From an uncultured Rhizobiaceae bacterium (GTDB taxonomy: Bacteria > Pseudomonadota > Alphaproteobacteria > Rhizobiales > Rhizobiaceae): DNA of 53,108 bases. The notes under the pieces were generated by a model. That model saw only the letters and a list, made by a program, of their open reading frames with translations, searched no databases and was not told where the DNA came from. The DNA lies in NCBI GenBank assembly GCA_947259295.1, contig CAMYMG010000055.1, positions 1-53,108 of the forward strand, given 5' to 3'. The stretch's first letter is position 1, and each line of letters begins with the position of its first letter. The translations under genes and the position numbers were made by a program. Of this stretch, positions 35,006-43,562 are shown in pieces.

Positions 35006-36223
35006 ATGAATAAGCAAGCCTTGGCCGAATTCGACGGTCCCCCATTGGTCGACCCTGTCACGCTGATGCAGGACCCCCATGCGTGCCTGGCCGCGCTCCG
35101 GGAGAAGCACGCGGTGATAGGGCTGGACGTGAAGCAGTTCATGGTGCTGCGGGCCAACGACGTTCTCGGCCTGTTGACCGATCCGAGAACGAAGCAGGTC
35201 GAAGGGTCGGACTATGTGGCGCTGAAGCAGATCCCGGATGGATTTGCTGCGCGCTTCCTGTCGGATTTCTTCCTGTTCAGCAATGGCGATGAGCATCGGG
35301 CCATGCGCGGCCTTTTCGCGCGCACCTTTGCCCACGGTCCGATGCGCGAATCCCGGATGAAGATCCGTGAGATTGCGGACTCGATCGTGTCGGAACTGCC
35401 GCGCGGCGAGAGCTTCGACTTTGTCGAGCGGATGGCCGCGCGCATTCCCGCCGAAATGATCGCGACGATACTCGGCCTGCCGGTGCGCGATGCGCAATAT
35501 TTTGCGCCCCGCGTCTATGCTCTCGCGCAGGCCGTGGCGCCCCGCTATCCGATCGATCGTCACGACGAGATAGAGCGCGCCGCCACCGATCTCTTCGCCT
35601 ATGTCGAGGACCATCTGCGCTTTCGGCTTGAGGACCCCTGCGGCGACCTCCTCTCGCTGCTGGCGGCGGACTGGCGGGCCAGCGAGGTCCTCTCCTTCGA
35701 CAGTCTCGTCAACCAGGTCCTCGGCATCCTCGTTGGCGGAAGCGACACGACCCGTGCCGCTTTTGCCATGCTTGTGGCACTGCTGCTTGAGCATCCCATG
35801 GAATGGGCAGCAGTCAAGGAGGATCAAAGCCTCATCCCCGGCGCCGTCGCCGAGGCGATGCGCTACGAGCCTTCGGTTGCGTCCATCGCGAGGTTCACGC
35901 TGGCCCCGCTCGAGATCGGCGGAGCCTTGCTGCCGGCGGGCGTCATGCTCAGCGTCAGCACACTGTCTGCGATGCGCGACCCGGCGCTGTACGAGAATCC
36001 CGACCGGTTCGACATTCGCCGTGTCGACGGTCCGCGTCTTCACCCCGTCTTCGGGCTCGGCCCGCATCGCTGCATCGGCGAGATGCTGGCGAGGCTCGAA
36101 ATGGCGGAGGGTCTCGCCGCGCTCATCGCCGCCGCGCCCGACATCAGGATGGAAGTGGCGCCTCGCATGTCGGGGTTCGGCGGCATCCGGCAGATCACCC
36201 CCATGCACGTGAGGATAGGGTGA
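35006..36223 (+). CDS. Cytochrome P450, second copy
   Basis: A 405-residue P450 with complete hallmarks: heme loop FGLGPHRCIGE (Cys356), I-helix GILVGGSDTTRA with the catalytic Asp-Thr pair, and ExxR in EAMRYEPS. Unlike the P450 at 24.2 kb its oxygen-activation motif is standard, and its codon use is more G/C-rich, matching the regulator and kinase on either side rather than the glycan genes. Transcribed away from the BTAD-hydrolase gene across a 175-base promoter region. No redox partner gene is close by. Confidence 0.92.
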   Translation: MNKQALAEFDGPPLVDPVTLMQDPHACLAALREKHAVIGLDVKQFMVLRANDVLGLLTDPRTKQVEGSDYVALKQIPDGFAARFLSDFFLFSNGDEHRAMRGLFARTFAHGPMRESRMKIREIADSIVSELPRGESFDFVERMAARIPAEMIATILGLPVRDAQYFAPRVYALAQAVAPRYPIDRHDEIERAATDLFAYVEDHLRFRLEDPCGDLLSLLAADWRASEVLSFDSLVNQVLGILVGGSDTTRAAFAMLVALLLEHPMEWAAVKEDQSLIPGAVAEAMRYEPSVASIARFTLAPLEIGGALLPAGVMLSVSTLSAMRDPALYENPDRFDIRRVDGPRLHPVFGLGPHRCIGEMLARLEMAEGLAALIAAAPDIRMEVAPRMSGFGGIRQITPMHVRIG

Positions 36224-36414
36224 ACGGCACCTGGCGCCTGGCGCGGCGACGCGCGCCGGTCCCGCGGCCTCGCTCCAGGCCCGAGGTCGCCCTGGCGACT
36301 ATCCGGACCCGAGAGATCGGCGTCTTCGGGCCGATGAGCGAGCCGCCGGCGCGGTGGCCGCGATATCCGCGCGGTGTGCATCATGCCGGATAGGCGTGTC
36401 GGGAGGACATACCG

Positions 36415-37833
36415 ATGAATGGAGGAGCCTGCGACGACCGGCAATGGCTTGGTCGGATCGTGGGGGTCGATTCAGGCTCCGGCGCGATCGCCGAACGCCT
36501 TGTCCGCGATTTCCCCTCGGCCGTGACGATCGCCCGGCTCTCCGACGAGCGGGTGATCGCCGACAGCGACCTTGCAACCACGCGTCTGGGATGTGCTTCA
36601 CCGCGGGTTGGCGAACGCCTTTCACGCCGCTGGCTTGCCCGCCGCGACTTCGATGCGTTCATGGCGCGCTTCCTGTCGTCGGGCCGCATCGACCGGATGG
36701 AGATACGCCTGCAAAGAAACGACGGCAAGGAGTTCTGGTGCTCCGTCTGTGCCCGTTTGATCGAAGCCGGGGGCCAGCCGTTCATCCTGCTTCATATGCT
36801 GGATCTGACCGATCAGATCGCTGCGCGCGCCGAGATTTCGCGCCAGCGCGATGCGTTGCACGACGCCGAGAAGCTGAGTGCGCTCGGCCAGTTGCTGGGC
36901 GGCATATCGCATGAGTTGAACAACCCGCTCTCCGTGCTCGCGGGCCAGGCCCTGATGCTCAAGGAAAAGGCTGTCGACGAAGCGACAGCGAAGCGGGCGG
37001 ACCGGATCCTGAACGCCGCCCAGAAGTGCTCGCGGATCGTTCGAAGCTTTCTGGACCTGGCACGTGGCGAACCGGCCGATCCTGTGCCGGTCGATCTCAA
37101 CGAACTCGTCGTCGAAGCGATCGAGGCGACGATCGACACGCTGAGAGGCGCCGGTATCGAGCCTGTGCTGGAACTGCCCAAGGGCCTCCCCCTCCTGCTC
37201 GGCGAACCCGACCAGATCAGGCAGGTGATCATCAACCTGATCGTGAACGCGCTTCAGGCCATGTCGGGCGAGACGGGTCTGCAAAGGATTTCGATCCGAA
37301 CGCGTCTGGACCCGGCGACCGGCGGCCTCGTCCTGAAGGTGAGCGACAACGGACCTGGGGTGCCGGCCGCCATCAGCTCGCGCATCTTCGATCCGCTCTT
37401 CACGACCAAGGCGCCCGGCAAGGGAACGGGACTGGGCCTCACGCTATGTCGTCGCATCATGGAAGCGCATGGCGGCACGATCGATCTCGACCGGACGTCG
37501 GCCGGCCTCGGCGATGTCAGCCTGGCCAGCAGCCTTCGCGCCATCGATGAGGCACGCCCGGGCGCTGCTGCCTCGGTGATCTTCATCGCGGACTCGCATG
37601 CCGGCCAGGCCGTCCTGCACACGCTCGATCAGCTTGAGCGCCCCTATCTCAAGGAGCCGTTCGATCGGCGGGAACTTCGACGTCTCGCGCTTCGTGCAAC
37701 TCGCGGCGACTTCCATTCTATTGCTCGACCAGTGCGTTGGCGGCGCTTTATTGGGATGCTGCCGTACCTCGCTGAACGTCCGGTCGACGTCGCCGAACCG
37801 GTAGGAGAATTGGGATGTCATCGCCTGTTTTAA
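36415..37833 (+). CDS. PAS-domain sensor histidine kinase with damaged receiver remnant
   Basis: Cytoplasmic sensor kinase of 472 residues, starting after a GGGAGGA box. Residues about 30-130 form a PAS-like domain (VTIARLSDERVI), the dimerisation helix carries His166 in GGISHELNNPL, and the ATPase core shows NLIVNALQAM, VSDNGPGVP and GKGTGLGLTLCRRI. Residues about 380-425 (SVIFIADSHAGQ, RPYLKEPFDRRELRRL) resemble the last third of a receiver domain, but the phospho-acceptor part is absent, and residues after about 430 come from a segment duplicated from 22.7 kb. It therefore looks like a hybrid kinase with an internal deletion and a replaced tail. It overlaps the next (broken) gene by 19 bases. 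Confidence 0.82.
   Translation: MNGGACDDRQWLGRIVGVDSGSGAIAERLVRDFPSAVTIARLSDERVIADSDLATTRLGCASPRVGERLSRRWLARRDFDAFMARFLSSGRIDRMEIRLQRNDGKEFWCSVCARLIEAGGQPFILLHMLDLTDQIAARAEISRQRDALHDAEKLSALGQLLGGISHELNNPLSVLAGQALMLKEKAVDEATAKRADRILNAAQKCSRIVRSFLDLARGEPADPVPVDLNELVVEAIEATIDTLRGAGIEPVLELPKGLPLLLGEPDQIRQVIINLIVNALQAMSGETGLQRISIRTRLDPATGGLVLKVSDNGPGVPAAISSRIFDPLFTTKAPGKGTGLGLTLCRRIMEAHGGTIDLDRTSAGLGDVSLASSLRAIDEARPGAAASVIFIADSHAGQAVLHTLDQLERPYLKEPFDRRELRRLALRATRGDFHSIARPVRWRRFIGMLPYLAERPVDVAEPVGELGCHRLF
37703..37814 (+). repeat. Duplicated leader segment, copy 2, inside the kinase 3' end
   Basis: Second copy of the segment at 22741-22858 (27 of 29 identical bases at the left end, about 22 of 26 next to the ATG). 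Here it supplies the last codons of the kinase frame, showing that the kinase gene was interrupted when this block arrived or was duplicated. Confidence 0.65.
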
Positions 37834-38737
37834 AGCTCGTCAGGTCTCGCTCGCTGACGCATTGCGTGCTGGATCATTCGCTGATGAGCCGCCTGAGGCA
37901 CGTGCTTTGGCGTCGCGGGATCAATGCTGAGCGTACGCGGCGGCAGGCAGCCGGAACCAATCTCGACCCCGCGGCGCGCGCAACCGTAAAGCAATTCGCG
38001 GAAAGGGGCATAGTCATCGGACACTTGGCGGACTTCCTAAGTAGCGGCGGGATTGCCGTCTTCGAGGACGGAGAGAGAATCGTACGGGCGAGGTGGCGAG
38101 CAAGAAAGTCCAGAATGCGCTGACGAACGGCCGCAATTCCGGTGAGCACAAGGGTTATCTGATCCAAATCGTGAACTTCAACGATCCGATCGACGCCGAT
38201 CACCCGCTGTTGCGTCTGGCGCTGGACGAGCGTCTGCTGAACATGGTGGCCGCCTATATGGGCATGTGGCCTCAACTGCACGCGATCGGATCGTGGCTCA
38301 ACTCCCCTGGATCGGGACGCCAAGGCTTCTCAGCTGTGGCATCGCGACCCGAGGATCTGAAGACAGTCAAGGTATTCATCTATCTTAACGACGTCGGGAC
38401 GAAGCAGGGACCATTCAGCTTCATTGGCGGAAGCCATCCGTTGGGAGCTGATTGCGAACAACTACCCGAACATAAACATCCGCGCCGGGTTCTTGATCAT
38501 GAAATGATAAAGACTTTTCCCGAGGAGCGGTTGACCCGGTGCACCGGGCCGGCGGGCACGATGATCATGGCGGATACAGTCGGATACCACTGCGGCGGCC
38601 AAGTGCAGGAAGGGCATCGGCTGCTCGTCACGTTTACCTACACATCAGACTCGCCTCAGGAGAAACGCAAGCTGACATTGACAGGCCAACCGACCTGGCG
38701 AGGCAGCCCGATCCAGGACTTCGCGCTGAAGAATTGA
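37815..38737 (+). pseudogene. PhyH-family dioxygenase, duplicated and inactivated copy
   Basis: Closely resembles the intact gene at 22859, beginning MSSPVLKLVRSRSLTHCVLDHS, but carries several small deletions when compared base by base: one base near 38084, two bases near 38310 and one near 38345. The first breaks the frame after about 90 codons; the last two cancel each other only after a misread stretch in which the iron-binding HxD motif (LWHRDPED in the intact copy) is destroyed. The distal motif reads TVGYHCGG. The ATG at 38093 could start a shortened protein, but that would lack the iron site. I judge it non-functional. Confidence 0.85.
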
Positions 38738-38775
38738 ACGTCCGATCCACATCTCTGGGAGAACCAAGTATACGG

Positions 38776-39531
38776 TCAAGGCTGAAAGCCGTATTCTCTG
38801 CAGACACGCCGCGCCGCTGCCACCACTTCGGGTTTGAGGGCATCCATATAGCCTTTCACTTTGCCGCGCCGCACTTTCAAGGTGTTTTCGTCATTGCCTT
38901 TTTTTCCGTAGAGGGCGTGCCTCTTTCTTTCGTCCGGATCGCCGGTCAGTTCAATTTCGCGCATCGACTCAAAACTGCTTTTTTTAACAATATGGTCTAT
39001 GTCATAATTGGTCACCTGCAGAAAATCCAAAAGGTCCGAAAATCCCACTTCAGGGTCAGTACGAAGGTCTTCGTATGAAACGATTTTGCTGTTTTTACTT
39101 TTTTTAAAGTAATCTATATGAGCTCTATTGAATTCGCTTACTTTTTTACATCCCCAGATCGGGTGCAAGACAAATTCGTTTATATCGTCTGGCGGAAGAA
39201 TATTCTGGCTCTCGAGGCGATGCTTCATTTTGTCGAAATTTGGATGGGTTTTGTTGAAAATACGATTATGTATTTGATAGTATTCCGAAACCGCAGTATC
39301 GATCGGATTCCGGTGCAAAAGAACATTTCTGTCGCCGAAGAACCGTGGTCGAACACCCTCAAATCTGTAACCAAGCTCGGAGGGATCTCGCGTCGCGTAA
39401 CCTCCGTGATTGAACTTGACATCGGCGCCGCCTAACTTCAGCGCGAACCGGACCCAGGTTCGGCCGGATTTAGGATAAGAAACAAGTACATTGCCACGCA
39501 GGCCCCTGCTGAAGAGCTTGAGGATGTTCAT
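38776..39531 (-). CDS. Sulfotransferase domain protein
   Basis: A 251-residue sulfotransferase. PAPS loop VSYPKSGRTWVRFAL at residues 17-31 and 3'-phosphate motif NVLLHRNPIDTAVSEYYQ near residues 69-86 are both intact, followed by SYEDLRTDPEVGF, also typical. Its codons are visibly richer in A and T (runs of T near 38898 and 38981) than those of surrounding genes, suggesting more recent arrival. It follows a dead sulfotransferase gene and a glycosyltransferase gene on the same strand and probably shared their transcript. Likely acceptor: the same surface glycan. Confidence 0.85.
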   Translation of the reverse strand: MNILKLFSRGLRGNVLVSYPKSGRTWVRFALKLGGADVKFNHGGYATRDPSELGYRFEGVRPRFFGDRNVLLHRNPIDTAVSEYYQIHNRIFNKTHPNFDKMKHRLESQNILPPDDINEFVLHPIWGCKKVSEFNRAHIDYFKKSKNSKIVSYEDLRTDPEVGFSDLLDFLQVTNYDIDHIVKKSSFESMREIELTGDPDERKRHALYGKKGNDENTLKVRRGKVKGYMDALKPEVVAAARRVCREYGFQP

Positions 39532-39570
39532 GTCAGTTCTCCGATGATTGCATGGGAGGTCATCCCTCTG

Positions 39571-40595
39571 TCACGGCCTTCGCTTAGTTGGGCCTATTTG
39601 GTGTGACTCTGAAGTTGTAGTTAATTTGCTCCTCGTCAGGTGATCATCCAAGAGCGAAGCAACGGCGTCGCCGTCGGAAAGCATTGAAATTTCGTATGGA
39701 ATGCCCAACTCGGCGAAGGCGCGCTTCCATTTGCGCGAAGTCGCTTTCCAGTTGGACCGGATGGATCGCACATGCGCGACGTCGACCGCGCCCGCAGGCA
39801 GCTCCCAACGAGCCGCTGCATAGATCCGAGCCAGGACTTTGGCAGGATCGGCCGCGAATTCGTACAACGTCACGTTCACCACCGGTCCGCCGCGCCAGGG
39901 AGCAAGCCATGAGCGGCTCTCGAAGTTTGCGGCCCACCAAAAGGCCAACAACTTGACGTAGGCTGGCAGCCGCGCCATCTCGGGCGCGGTGTGGGGATAG
40001 ACCGGAAAGACTGGGTGATTTGCGAAAACGGCGGCTTCCATAATTTCATCATATCTCCACGCGTTGTACCCGCTACTGCGATGGAAGAATTTGAGGTCCT
40101 GTTGGATGGAGTAGATGTTTATTCTGTAGGTTCGTCAATCTGACGGCATCAACTGCGTTGTCACCCAGTTCACGGGGTCGCGAAACAGATGCACGACCAC
40201 AACCGGCACATCGCTTGGCAGGGTCTCGGGCAAACGGCTCCACAGACGGACGTCATCGATGACGGTCCGTGCGGAACTCGTCATCAACGCACGCAGTTAA
40301 TCTGTTTGAACCGGATCGGATTGATTGGTGAGTTCATCCCGCGGCCGGATTGGCTGAAGGCCTGCAAACGGAGCCGAAACGCGGTCAATGGTAGAGCCCA
40401 ATTCCAACCATGTGGCCTTGCCATTGCTCCTTTTCCCTTGCCAAAGTGACGGATGAAAGTTTGGTCAAAGCAAAGGTTGCACGGGTCTTTGCGGAAAGTT
40501 TCCCACAGTATGGTGGTTCCCGAGCATTTCATCCCGCTGATCAGGATGGATTGTGCGGGTATACTACGACCTGCAAATGTCGCGCTCGGCACCAT
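39571..40595 (-). pseudogene. Sulfotransferase remnant with frameshift and stop
   Basis: Reading the minus strand gives a sulfotransferase in three pieces. The first, from ATG 40595 (one base after the preceding glycosyltransferase stop), holds the PAPS loop ILISGMKCSGTTILWETF. It loses frame near 40286, where one added base would continue into VRLWSRLPETLP and the 3'-phosphate motif VVVHLFRDPVNWVTTQ. That frame meets a TGA at 40137-40135 and then runs on through LKFFHRSSGYNAWRYDEIME to a normal C-terminus ending at 39571. Two independent lesions make a sequencing error an unlikely full explanation. Confidence 0.8.
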
Positions 40596-40596
40596 G

Positions 40597-41445
40597 TCAG
40601 ACTGGCAGACGACGGAGACCAGGCAAACCGGGGGTGCCGGTCCACATCTTGGGTTGCCGCCAAATACCGTATCTCTCGCGGTAATATTCAACGCACAGAT
40701 GGTCGGCCTTGATCCTGCCGATCGAGTTGTGACTATACGAGGTGAGGTCGTCGATCCGGGAAAGGTCTGACCGCCTGCATTTCTTGCGCTCTGATACTCT
40801 GCGGATCGTGACGCCGCGTGTCACCATGTGTCCGGAGAGCCAGATGTCGTCGACGGTCCACAGAACGTCTGGGATGCTGTAGGCCTCAGGTCCTAAGAAC
40901 CGGGGTCTTACCAACACGCCTCCAAACCCCTGACAGATATCCACCGGGCCGATGCCGGGTCGCCTCCAGGGGGCCCGCCGACGGTAGAACTGCCGATAAA
41001 GATTGAGGGTGGTGATGTTTAAGAATCGGAAACGCCAACTGCGTGAGAAGACCTCGTGATCAACGGAGGCTACGTTGAGGCCATTGATGGCTATGCAATC
41101 GTCAGGGTATCTCTCAGACGCCGAGATTAACGCTTCGGCCCAGTCTGGATCATAGATCTCATCGTCGTCGCAATAGATTATGCGTACGTCCTGATTCCCG
41201 AAGGCTTTTGCGGCGGGCAGGATTTTGGTCGCTGGCCCATAGTCGAGATCGCAATATCGAACCTCTACTCCGGCGGGCGGGTTTGGAAGCGTGTAGCCTC
41301 TGAATTCCGGCCGGCGGTAGGTCTGCGGAATCCAGAGAATAATGGCGTCAATCTTTGCAGTTTGCCTCCGCAAACTTTCTATAACAGGCCCGATCCGTTC
41401 AATACGCGATGGTATTGAAGTGAAGCTTACTATCGTGCCGGTCAC
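40597..41445 (-). CDS. Putative glycosyltransferase (CDDD motif), copy 2
   Basis: Paralogue of the protein at 8285, 282 residues. Shared blocks are IDAIILWIPQTYRRPEF, VRIIYCDDDEIYDPDWA, GFGGVLVRPRF and IPDVLWTVDDIWLSGH, indicating the same fold and probably related donor use; the C-terminus differs. It would act in the cytoplasm on a nucleotide sugar. Its stop (TGA) is one base from the ATG of the broken sulfotransferase, so the two were once translated together. Confidence 0.75.
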   Translation of the reverse strand: MTGTIVSFTSIPSRIERIGPVIESLRRQTAKIDAIILWIPQTYRRPEFRGYTLPNPPAGVEVRYCDLDYGPATKILPAAKAFGNQDVRIIYCDDDEIYDPDWAEALISASERYPDDCIAINGLNVASVDHEVFSRSWRFRFLNITTLNLYRQFYRRRAPWRRPGIGPVDICQGFGGVLVRPRFLGPEAYSIPDVLWTVDDIWLSGHMVTRGVTIRRVSERKKCRRSDLSRIDDLTSYSHNSIGRIKADHLCVEYYRERYGIWRQPKMWTGTPGLPGLRRLPV

Positions 41446-42294
41446 AGTGTTTCCATCACTATCCGGAGGACTGCCTTGTTGGTGGAGCCGCTGACGGTCT
41501 ATTCAATGACGGCATCATAGACCATAACGCGTCAATGATACCCGAGCTCGCGGAACTGTCCCGCCTATCCTTTCCCTCAAGCCGGAGGAGATTGGGGTCT
41601 CAGGTCAGCACCTGCGAAGGGACAGGTCAAGTGCGCAAAGCCATATTTCTATAGGCGCGATGGCGCTCTAGAGCGGGCGCTGCAGGCGCTAGCATCTAAA
41701 TACGGCGCAACTCTGGGGCGCGTCGTCGACGATATCCCCATGCCGGGACAGAGGCAGCAACACGACGCCTCCACGCCTTCATGCTTTTGCAATCGTATAG
41801 GTGCGCGGCATAGATCGGGTGTGAAATCCGGCTAGCGGAAGCGCAACGCGCGATCGTGGCCGACGAGGCCACAGCTCTATTGGAAAGCCTTGTTGTGACT
41901 CACGAGATGGCACTTCAGCTCGCGATAGGCGCTTTCGAAAACAGCATTGGAAGTACCGCCCAACTACAGACGTCCGATGATCCGGTGGTGTACACCAACC
42001 GCTTCCACCTGCAGAAGGACGTGCTGGGAGGTGCGGGCCTTGGCAGCCCGGGCGCCATGCTGCTCGTGCACACAGGCTCGGCGGCTTGTCGCCTGATACC
42101 CGCAGGATGCTTCGTACGGCGACGGCTCAGGTGAAGCATCAGTTTGCCGCGACGCTATCCGGCTCAGGCTCTGCGGAATCGGATGTTACTGCACCCCCGG
42201 TAGCCATACCTCGCAGGCGGCTATCGCAGCCGAGATTGCGGCTCGCCGCTAGGCCTTTCGCCGACCCACCAAGATCCATCCGGAGACAATCGAG
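41446..42294. other. Gene-poor region with one weak small frame
   Basis: About 850 bases at the right end of the glycan genes. One frame of 92 codons (GTG 41856 to 42134, plus strand, beginning VADEATALLESLVV) is open but resembles nothing I know and has no good ribosome binding site. Around 41630-41800 a plus-strand stretch (PYFYRRDGALERALQALA) looks like a gene fragment. No transposase or long repeat is visible. The last bases contain CGGAGA before the STAS start. Confidence 0.4.
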
Positions 42295-42771
42295 ATGAGA
42301 AACATGTCCGCGGGTGCCGGTTGTCCGGCAACCGCTCCCTTCAACGCGGCCTGGCGTCGGCATGTCGCGCCGGCCGCCCGTCGCCTCGACGCCTCGATCG
42401 AGCACAGAGGATCGACCGCACGGCTTTGCCTGCGCGGGACGCTCGACATGGCATCGGCGGCATCGGTCTACGACATCATCGTCGCTTCGGCCGCCGCCCC
42501 GGTCAGTCTACTGCATGTCGACCTCAGCGGTCTCGAGGCGGCGACCAGGGCGGGCTGCCGCGCCATCAACGTGGCGGCGAAGCTGCTGCACCACCGGGGC
42601 GGTCGCCTGACGATCTTCGGCGCCCGCCCGAATGTCGAGCCGGTCCTGACGAATACCGGTTTCGACGCCCTGATCGATTTCAGGGACGGCATAGCCCCGT
42701 TCGGCCTGACCCGCCGCGAGCGCCTCGGCGCTCCCATTCCTTGCAGCACGTCGACAGGGAGGAGGTCATGA
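42295..42771 (+). CDS. STAS-domain protein (anti-sigma-antagonist-like)
   Basis: A 158-residue protein with a single STAS domain at about residues 35-135: ARLCLRGTLDMASA, LLHVDLSGLEAATRAGCRAI and GGRLTIFGARPNVEPVLTNTG. STAS proteins switch anti-sigma kinases or other partners by phosphorylation of a conserved Ser/Thr in the loop after the DLSGL-type strand; here the loop has AATRAG, so Thr may serve. Start follows CGGAGA. It overlaps the YgjV-like gene by 4 bases (ATGA), hence an operon, but a shared function is not evident. Confidence 0.8.
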   Translation: MRNMSAGAGCPATAPFNAAWRRHVAPAARRLDASIEHRGSTARLCLRGTLDMASAASVYDIIVASAAAPVSLLHVDLSGLEAATRAGCRAINVAAKLLHHRGGRLTIFGARPNVEPVLTNTGFDALIDFRDGIAPFGLTRRERLGAPIPCSTSTGRRS

Positions 42772-43352
42772 CCGCTGCCGGCCTGATCCAGGACGCGCCA
42801 ACGATCCTGACGGGTGTTGCGGCCGCGCTCTGCCTGACGGCTTCGCCGATCTTCCGAAGCCGTCGGTCGATCCTGGTCGTCCAGCTCGCTGCCGGGCTGT
42901 GTTTCGCCGCGCACTATTTCTGCCTCGGCATTGCCGTGGCGGGCGCGGTCAACATCCTCGGCGCCGTGCAGACCGGCGCGGCTCTGTTTTCTGCCAGGGG
43001 TGCCGCGATGAACCGGCTGGGCTATGCGCTGATCATCCTGATGGCCGTGGTCGGCCTGTGGTTCTGGCAGGGCCCGATCTCGTTGTTGAGCGTCGCGGCC
43101 GTGACGCTGATCGCCTTGGCCCGCATGCAGCATGACGAGTTGCGCCTGCGCCTCCTGTTGCTGACGGGAGGGTGCTTCTGGATCGCGCATGATCTTGCCG
43201 CCGAAGCCTGGATCGCCCTCACGGCAGACGTCGGGGCCGCCCTTGTGGGCATCGTTACCCTGGCCTCGATACTGGTCCGCGTGACGATCGAATGGCGGCC
43301 GGCCAGGCCCGGCGCCGGCATCCTCGCCGCGGGTCCTGCGCAAGCCGCCTGA
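42768..43352 (+). CDS. YgjV-family inner-membrane protein
   Basis: A 194-residue membrane protein with about six hydrophobic helices, including LVVQLAAGLCFAAHYFCLGI and GAVNILGAVQTGAALF, which match the YgjV family of small inner-membrane proteins of unknown function. Its ATG has GGAGG upstream and overlaps the STAS stop. The C-terminal tail is Pro/Ala-rich and cytoplasmic or periplasmic by default. Confidence 0.75.
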   Translation: MTAAGLIQDAPTILTGVAAALCLTASPIFRSRRSILVVQLAAGLCFAAHYFCLGIAVAGAVNILGAVQTGAALFSARGAAMNRLGYALIILMAVVGLWFWQGPISLLSVAAVTLIALARMQHDELRLRLLLLTGGCFWIAHDLAAEAWIALTADVGAALVGIVTLASILVRVTIEWRPARPGAGILAAGPAQAA

Positions 43353-43451
43353 CCTTCCACCCCACCCGTTCAACCTCCACGCGTCCCGTGGCGTGCCGTC
43401 ACGCAGCGGTCCACCGGTGCCGCACAACCACGACAGGAGACAGGCCTACGC

Positions 43452-43562
43452 ATGACTAAAACACCCGGCTACCGGCCGGGACGTCACATCCCCACCGGCC
43501 GTCATGCGCGATCAGCCGCAGCGGCCCTAACCATCACAAAACAGAAACGGAGACGATTATGA
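43452..43562 (+). CDS. Small basic ORF overlapping the glnII start
   Basis: 36 codons, MTKTPGYRPGRHIPTGRHAR and so on, ending KQKRRRL; very basic. Its TGA overlaps the glnII ATG (ATGA), the arrangement of translationally coupled leaders. In Rhizobium leguminosarum a small gene, gstI, lies directly upstream of glnII and represses its translation; I note the matching position, not a recognised sequence match. AGGAGACAGG upstream of 43452 could be its ribosome binding site. Confidence 0.4.
   Translation: MTKTPGYRPGRHIPTGRHARSAAAALTITKQKRRRL

Noticed and set aside
41856..42134. 92-codon frame with GTG start
   Set aside because: No ribosome binding site, no recognisable family and an Arg-ended tail; listed only as part of the gene-poor region.
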